A stretch of DNA of 64,000 nucleotides from Eonycteris spelaea. Lineage: Eukaryota; Chordata; Mammalia; Chiroptera; Pteropodidae. The stretch lies in assembly GCA_003508835.1 (NCBI GenBank), contig PUFA01000165.1:1889001-1953000 (forward strand). Direction: 5' to 3'. Below the pieces are notes generated by a model. The model was not told the origin of the DNA. It worked only from the letters and a program-made list of their open reading frames with translations, and did no database searches. Shown one piece after another: positions 57,655 to 64,000 of this stretch (position 1 is the stretch's first letter; each line of letters opens with the position of its first letter). A program made the translations under genes and the position numbers.

Positions 57655-60310
57655 ATAATGTACAAATCATCACATTAACTGAATAAGCAGAAAAATCATG
57701 TATTAGTAGAATCAGAAAAAATTTTGACAAAATCCAAACTTGTTCGTGATAAAAACCATAAGCATAATAGGAATGGAGCATGGGGAGGGGGGAGGACTTC
57801 CTCAATTTGAAAAAAAAAAATCTATAAAATACCTACAGTTGACACACTATACTTAATAGTGAGAAACTAAATATTTTTCTGTTAAGGAAATAAAATATCC
57901 CCTCTCACCACTTCTATTTAATATCATACTAGAAGTCCCAATTAATGCAATAAGACAAGAGAAGGAGATAAAAAGTATACATGTTGGGAAGGAAAAAGTA
58001 AAACTGCCTTTGTTCCTAGATGACATGATTGTCTATGAAAATTCCAAACATCATCAAAAACTTCTGGAATTAATAAGCGATTGTAGTAAGTTAGTAGGAT
58101 ACAAGATTAATATGTAAAAACCAATCATTCTTATATGCCAATAATAAACAATTAAAAATTAAAATTAAAAACATAATACTATTTACATTAATATCAAAAA
58201 TATATATAAATCTAACAAAAAAATGTACAAGATCTACACAAGGAAAACTTCAAAGCTTTGATGAAAGAAATCAAAGAAGAGCTAAATAAATGCAAAATAT
58301 TTCATGTGATGGATAAGAAGACTAGATATTTCCCTTTCCAACTTGATCTATAGAGCTAATACAATTTTAATCAATCAAAAACCCAGCAAATTATTTTGTG
58401 GATATCTACAAACAGATTCTAAGGTTCATATGAAAAAGAGAAAACCTAGAATAGTCAATACAATATTGAAAGAGGAGAACAAAGTCAGAGGACTGATACT
58501 ACCTGACTTTAAAACTGTAATAATCAAAATAGTGTAGTACTGGTGAAAGAATAGATCAATAGAACAGAATAGAGAGCTCAGATGTAGACCAACAAAAATA
58601 TAGTCAACTGATATTTGACAAAGAAGCAAAAAGAAAATTTAAAAAGATAGTCTTTTCAATAAATGAGGTTGAAACAACTAGACATCCACATGCCAAAGGA
58701 AAAAAATAGAATTTAGATTAGATCTTATACCTTTTATAAAAATGAACCCCAAATGGATCATTGACTGAAATGCTAATCTGTTAAACTCCTAGAAGATAAC
58801 AAAGGAGAAATTCTAGGTGCCTTTGGAGTTAGTAATACATTTTTAGATACAATACAAAAAGCATAATTGCATGACATAAATATTGATTAGTTGGACATCA
58901 TTAAAGTTAGAAAGTTCTTCTCTGCAAAAGACACAGTTAAGAGAATGAAAAGACAAGCCACAAACATGGAGAAAATCTTTGCAAAACTTATTTCTGATTA
59001 AGAACTGAGGACTTAGTTCCATAGTGTAGTGCTTAGCACATCTGCTTTACACGCAGAAGGTCCTGGGTTCGCGCCCCAATGGAGCCACGGTCCATGGTCT
59101 ACCACCATGCCGCCCTGAAAAACCCCAAGGTCTGATTTCAGAAGCTAAGCAGGGTCAGGCCTGGCTAATACGTGGATGGGAGACCACTGGGGAGACCAGG
59201 TGCTGTAGGCATAAATAATAATAAATAAATGATATCCAAAATATACAAAGAACTCTTGAAACTCAATTAGAAAAAAAATGCAACCTTATTAAAAAATGGG
59301 CAAAAGATCTGAACAGACACTTCACCAAAGATGTAAATGCAGATGCCAAAAAAACAAACAAACAAACAAAAAAACATATGAAAAGATGCTCCATATCATA
59401 TATCATTAGGGAATTTCACATTAAAATAGGATACCACTATACCTCTTTTATTATGATTGAAATCCGAAAATTGTATTGGACAATGCTAAATACTGGTAAG
59501 CATGAGGAACGAAAACTCTCGTTGCTAAGGGAAATATAAAATAAAACAATAACTTTGGAAGATATCTCAGCAGTTTTTTATAAAACTAAACCTACTCTTA
59601 CTGTATGAGCCAGAAATTGTGTTCTTTTGTATTATCAACTTCCTAAAGAAGTTGAAAACTTATGTCCACACAGAAAACCTGCACACAGGTATTTATAGCA
59701 GTGTTATTCAGCATTGAAAATAATCAAGATGTCCTTCAATAGATTAATAAATTAATAAAGTGGTAATATGTACAATGGAATATTATTCAATGATAAAAAT
59801 AAATGAGCTATCAAGACACAAAAAATAGTCACAGAGAACCTTAAATGCATATTGCTAAGTGAAAAAAGCCAATCTGAAAAGACTGTATGATTCCAACTAT
59901 GTGACACTCTGAAAAAGGCAAAACTATAGAGACATTAAACAAATCAGTGGTGGTCAGGCATTTGAGGTGAGAGAGGGATGGACAGGAAGAACACAGAGGA
60001 TTTTTAAGAAAGTGAATGTATTCTGTATGTTACTGTAATGGTGGATACATGTAATTACTCGTTTATCAAAAGCCATAGAGTATACAACATGAAGAGTGAA
60101 ACCTAATGTAAAGTATGAACTTTAACTAATAATAATTTATCAACATTGGGTCATTAATTGTAACAATTGTACCAGTTAAAGCAAACTGTTAATAAAAGGG
60201 GTAATTGTGTGTGAGAAGCTGCAGGGTTATATAGGAACTCTGTATTTTCCACTCAATTTTTCTGTAAATCTAAAACTGCTCTAAAAAAAAAAAACACAGC
60301 CTATTAATTT
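57655..60310 (+). mobile_element. L1 ORF2 and 3' end, sense, split by a SINE
   Basis: It starts within the reverse transcriptase domain (AATTTTGACAAAATCCAAAC near 57720). The catalytic block reads TTCCTAGATGACATGATTGT (58014-58033), giving the Asp-Asp pair at codons 58019-58024 in a Phe-Leu-Asp-Asp context. It continues through ORF2 to a SINE at 59016, resumes with GATATCCAAAATATACAAAG near 59231, and proceeds to an L1MA-like 3' untranslated region (AGAGGATTTTTAAGAAAGTG, GGTGGATACATGTAATTACT, TCTGTAAATCTAAAACTGCT) and an A12 tail at 60283-60294. Multiple frameshifts make it inactive. A (CAAA)n run lies at 59352-59375. Confidence 0.9.
59016..59230 (+). mobile_element. MEG-TR-like hybrid tRNA/5S rRNA SINE
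   Basis: Part 1 (59016-59086) is tRNA-Val-like: acceptor stem GTTCCAT/ATGGAGC pairs with one G-T, anticodon stem TCTGC/GCAGA is perfect around anticodon TAC, and the B-box region reads GGTTCGCGCC. A ten-base joint follows. Part 2 (59097-59210) is 5S rRNA-like from GTCTACCACCATGCCGCCCT to GGTGCTGTAGGC, keeping the internal promoter AGCTAAGCAGGGTC and TGGATGGGAGACC exactly. An A/T-rich tail, ATAAATAATAATAAATAAAT, ends it. The layout equals the fruit-bat family MEG-TR. It lies inside an L1 and is therefore younger. I could not find an unambiguous target duplication. Confidence 0.85.
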
Positions 60311-60525
60311 AGAAAGAGATAACTTAAGGAAATAAATAAACAAGCTACAAATTGGAATATTTATGTATACATATTCCTTTTTCAAATATATGACAATTCT
60401 GTTGAATATGCATCTTCACAGTATGTCATACATGTACTATGAATGCATATATACACACATATATGTAAATTCACACATATATGAAAACTTATGTGAAGAT
60501 ATTCATTTACAGTGCATGTATTTGA
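60311..60525. other. AT-rich spacer between two L1 pieces
   Basis: TATA/CACA-rich text (60428-60490) resembling a degenerate microsatellite. The 62-codon plus frame 60363-60551 has no meaning. Confidence 0.5.
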
Positions 60526-60529
60526 CAAG

Positions 60530-61260
60530 GGAATTATACCTAGATATGTAAAGAACTCCTAAAAAGATCAACAATAAGAGAAAAATAGCTTAATAAACAA
60601 TGAGCAAAAAACTTTAACAGATACCACATAAAAGAAAATATATTAAGGGCCAATAGACACATAAAAAAATGCACAATAAGTTAATTAACATCCACTAGAA
60701 AAACTAAAATAAAAAAGACCAACAAACCAATTGTTAAGAATATGGAGAAACTAGAACCCTCAAACATTGCTGGTAGGAATACAAAATGATATGACCTAAT
60801 TGGTAAACTGTTTTTTGACTGTTTCTTATAAATATCTTCACTCTATGACTACCATGAACAAGTAATTCTATCCCTAGGTATTTATACTAAAGAAATAAAA
60901 AACATGCTTATGCAAAGACATATCTGACTCTTCCTAGTAGCATTATTCATAACAGTGAAAAAGTGGAGTACAAAGTAGTATATCTATACAGCGTATAACA
61001 ACTCAGCAATAAGGGATAAATAAACTATTTATACATGCAAAATATGCAAAAATATCAAAAGCATTCTTGCGTCATCCATTTATATGAAATCCAAATACAA
61101 GTAAAACTAATCCATTGTGATAGAAATTAGATAATAGTTGTAAGGGAAATTATTTGGAAAGGAGCATAAGAAAATTTTCTGAAAAATATTCTTTATCTTG
61201 TTTGGGGTGATCATTATGTAGGTATATACACTGTACATCTTTGAATATAATATATACTTC
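60530..61260 (+). mobile_element. Second L1 3' part, sense, older
   Basis: GTAAAGAACTCCTAAAAAGA, AATGAGCAAAAAACTTTAAC, AGGGCCAATAGACACATAAA, GAATATGGAGAAACTAGAAC, CATTGCTGGTAGGAATACAA, TATCCCTAGGTATTTATACT, AGCATTATTCATAACAGTGA and TTATATGAAATCCAAATACA are late-ORF2 landmarks in order. It is more diverged than the L1 just upstream and repeats the same ORF2 region, so these are two independent insertions in the same orientation. Confidence 0.9.
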
Positions 61261-62225
61261 GAGTGCTCTGAAGTCTCAGAGACAAATGTATGTTGTACCT
61301 GATGAGCTGTCTCACAGATTTTATTTCACCACAAAATAGACAAATTGATGAACTTTTGTAATTAGTGTGACATATTTTGACCAATATTATTATTGTAACA
61401 TTTGAAATTTAAAACTTATAAGAATCAACAGTTTAGTGAGAACTTTATTTAACTGAGAAGGAAAACTTCTTTAAAATTTAAAGCATTTTGAGCTCTTCTG
61501 AGGACTTCATATATTTTTGTAATTTTTTAATTTTGTAAAGCTTTTTTGAGTGAGTTTCTGCTCTTTTCCACAAATAACTCAAAAGATTGTTCAAACTATT
61601 CTCTAAAAATAAGGAGCTCAAAAAAAAGATTAGTGATCATTCATCTATACCCAACTGCTCAAAAGTTGAAATGTTTAATTTCTCATATGAAAATATAAAA
61701 AACTTGAATCACGTCCCAAGTATTGAGTTGAATGAAACATCTCATTGTTCAAAATCCTAGTGGAATTGTCTCAAAACTAAAATGTAAAGATAAAATAAGA
61801 TCAATTAGAAATTATAACTATTTTGTGATAATGCACAAATGCAAAACCATATCCATCAGTATGTGTCAACCAAATTCTTGATGAGTCTGAGGTGAAGGGT
61901 ATTTTTAAAACCTTATCTTTTCTGAGTTATGCCTAATGGATAGCCATTGGTGCAGCTATGAACAATAAAAATATTGGCCTAATTCTAATGATTGCAAAGT
62001 TAGATTCTTATGGTTTAAGACTTGTGTTCTCCTTTGGTTCTTTGAACTCAAGGATTCCAGTTATGGTTTTTTGCACATTCTCTCCCAATCAGGTCTCAAA
62101 CTCGATGCCTCTTTTTCTAAGAAATCTTTAAAAACTACTTTTATTTCTCTTTCTATTAGGCTGATCTCAACTCAGATACACTCATAACAACTTGTAATTT
62201 TCAATAGACTATATTATGATTTTAA
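61261..62225. other. Unique AT-rich DNA
   Basis: No recognisable gene or repeat. Confidence 0.5.
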
Positions 62226-62229
62226 CTAC

Positions 62230-62392
62230 ATAACTAGCATTGTGATGATATATGTATTGTGTCTCTACCACTTTCTATGTCCAAAGGTCCATAAGAGCAG
62301 CGACCATGCTTATCTTATTCATCATCGTAGCTCCAGTCTCTAGCATTGTATAATTATGCAATAAATATTTGCTGAGTGAATGAATGAATCAT
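62230..62392 (+). mobile_element. L2 LINE 3' end, sense
   Basis: GTCCATAAGAGCAGCGACCA ('tccatgagggcagggac'), TAGCTCCAGTCTCTAGCATT ('tgtatccccagcgcctagcac') and GCAATAAATATTTGCTGAGT with GAATGAATGAAT at the end are the canonical L2 terminus. Confidence 0.9.
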
Positions 62393-62499
62393 CATGGTAA
62401 GAAAGGAGAATGACTTATACAAAGCCTTGATAAAGTGTTACACTAGTGGCCTATATCAGATATCCAAGTAAGAAGAAAGAAATCACATTTTTAAATTAT

Positions 62500-63175
62500 A
62501 ATATCCCCACTGGCAATAACCATTAGATTCCAGGATCATCTTTTTGTACATAGATATCTTATTGTTCCAATGCAATTTGTTAAAAAAAATTTCTTTTGCA
62601 TTGCTTTTGCACCTTTGTCTAAGGTCAGCGGTCCATCTATATGTACGTTTATTTCTAAACTTGATTTTTCCTCAATGATTTATTTATCTGCCTTGAAGAC
62701 AATTCCATACTATTTTGATTACTAATTCTTAAAATCATGCAGTTATAGGCCTCCAACTTCTCCAAAAATTTTTTGGCTTTTCTAGGCCTTCTGCATTTCC
62801 ACATGAAGTTTAGAATCAGCAGTCAATTTCTACAGAAGCCTGCTGACGTTTTGAATAGATTATGTATAATACACAAATTAATTTAAGGTAAGTGATCTTG
62901 ACAATATTGAGTTTTCTGACCCATAAACAAAGTGTATATCTCCATTCTCTTAGGTTTTCTTTAATTTTCCTCAGTAATATTTTATAGCATTCAATGAGAT
63001 GGAATTCTCACATATTTTGTCAGATTTGCCTTTCAGTATTTCATGTACTTTGTACTGTTATAAACAGTATAAAATTTTTATTTATTTTAAATTTTATTTT
63101 TTGATTGTTCATTGCTAGTGTATAAAAACACAATCATTTTTAAATATCGATATTGTATCTTTCACTCTTGAAAAA
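62500..63175 (-). mobile_element. L1 ORF2 fragment, antisense
   Basis: On the plus strand, GCTTTTGCACCTTTGTCTAA, TTTTTTGGCTTTTCTAGGCC, TTCTGCATTTCCACATGAAG, TTTAGAATCAGCAGTCAATT, TTGACAATATTGAGTTTTCT and TTCATTGCTAGTGTATAAAA are consecutive antisense blocks of L1 ORF2 between the reverse transcriptase core and the C-terminal part. Many indels; inactive. Confidence 0.9.
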
Positions 63176-64000
63176 AATGGAAAGATCTGCATTGATTGAT
63201 AAAGATGTCCTTGAAGTTAATATGAAATCAGGATGTTTCACAATATTTTCAAAGGTAGGATTTTACAATTTACATAAGCCTTAGAGGTCATTGGGACATT
63301 TTTATGACAATTTTTAGGCATTACTACACTTGTATCAGTATAACTTTTGTTCAGTGATTTTGCCTAAGTGAGAAAATATGGACATTGTACATATTTTAAA
63401 CCTCAGAACTTTCTTCAAATACCAACTACTAACTAATCACACTACTAACTAATCACATTTGAACAAATGAATGAATGGATGGTTACAGCACAGAATGCTT
63501 GAAAGATCAATGCTGAATATAGAAAATTCTGATCTGTCTGCCACCACCATGGACTTTAGAATACGATGTGCCATCTTAATGAAAACTCAGATATTGGAAG
63601 GCTTGCCTAACTCATCTCTTCAATCTGATCACATCTTATGATCAATAACATGAGTCATATGATTCGTTTTGTCTCAAACTGAATGTAGATAGAGTGGTCA
63701 GTGGAGTAACTTTCTGAAGGATTTAAACTGTTCACAAACTATTAATATCTTAGTATATATACTTTTTAAGCTACAGTAAAAGTTTTATTTCATAATTTCT
63801 TTGGACAATCTGAATATAACCTATTTAGGAAATTTTGAATGTGAAGGTGATTTCATGTGTGAGATCAGTTACTCAGTTAATGGTGTGTGTTCTTCTGAAT
63901 GATCCCCCAGTTAAACAGGTTCAACATTTTTCTTCATAGTTTCACATTCCTTTTTGCTGTTGAGCTCTCAAGGTGCCAAGAATCAAAGTCAATGAACTTG
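63176..64000. other. Unique AT-rich DNA with a 16-bp tandem duplication
   Basis: ACTACTAACTAATCAC occurs twice head to tail at 63425-63440 and 63441-63456. No other feature is recognised up to the end of the window. Confidence 0.55.

Noticed and set aside
59016..59086. A genuine tRNA-Val(TAC) gene
   Set aside because: It continues directly into 5S-like sequence with no T-run terminator and has T-stem and B-box changes.
59097..59210. A genuine 5S rRNA gene
   Set aside because: It is joined to a tRNA-like head, has an A/T-rich tail and no terminal T run, carries substitutions and lies inside an L1, so it is a SINE.

Overview
The window reads as one AT-rich, gene-free stretch of a placental mammal's nuclear genome, intergenic or deep-intronic. 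I find no coding gene. No open frame on either strand has a recognisable domain or an exon-like arrangement with splice sites. The longest frames are chance openings in AT-rich DNA or pieces of dead transposons. The content is old mammalian interspersed repeats (MIR, L2, L1, hAT-type DNA transposons, MaLR/ERVL-like LTRs), microsatellites and long unique AT-rich DNA.

The best clue to the host is at 59016-59230. A tRNA-Val-like unit (anticodon TAC) is joined directly to a nearly complete 5S rRNA-like unit and a short A-rich tail. This is the layout of the hybrid tRNA/5S SINE MEG-TR, which, from memory of the published family, is confined to fruit bats (Pteropodidae). A second, 5'-truncated 5S-derived piece lies at 29012-29104. 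I therefore infer a megabat such as Pteropus or Rousettus. All L1 pieces here are decayed, which fits the reported loss of L1 activity in megabats.

Layout. 0-8 kb: unique DNA with one hAT-type element bounded by a perfect 8-bp target duplication (1646-1844), a MIR and an old L1 3' end. 8-20 kb: L2 and MIR fragments in unique AT-rich DNA. 20-29 kb: nested L1 pieces (21.2-22.7 kb), a 65-bp palindromic MITE (23557-23621) and several MIRs. 29-32.4 kb: the 5S-derived SINE fragment, then a sense-strand L1 with 5' region, a half-open ORF1 and decayed ORF2. 32.4-45 kb: unique DNA with a possible regulatory element near 33.0 kb, MER5A- and MER3-like hAT elements, an antisense L1 and an LTR at 38943-39440. 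45-57.5 kb: an MLT1-like LTR, a large pyrimidine/purine foldback tract, L2 fragments, a MIR and further unique segments. 57.5-61.3 kb: two L1 3' ends, the first split by the hybrid SINE. 61.3-64 kb: an L2 tail and an antisense L1.

There are no gene interactions to describe. The only features with plausible present-day activity are the hybrid SINE, whose polymerase III promoter boxes look largely preserved, and several unique segments that might be conserved noncoding elements. Repeat family names are by eye, without a library search, and boundaries are approximate unless a duplication or terminal repeat fixes them.
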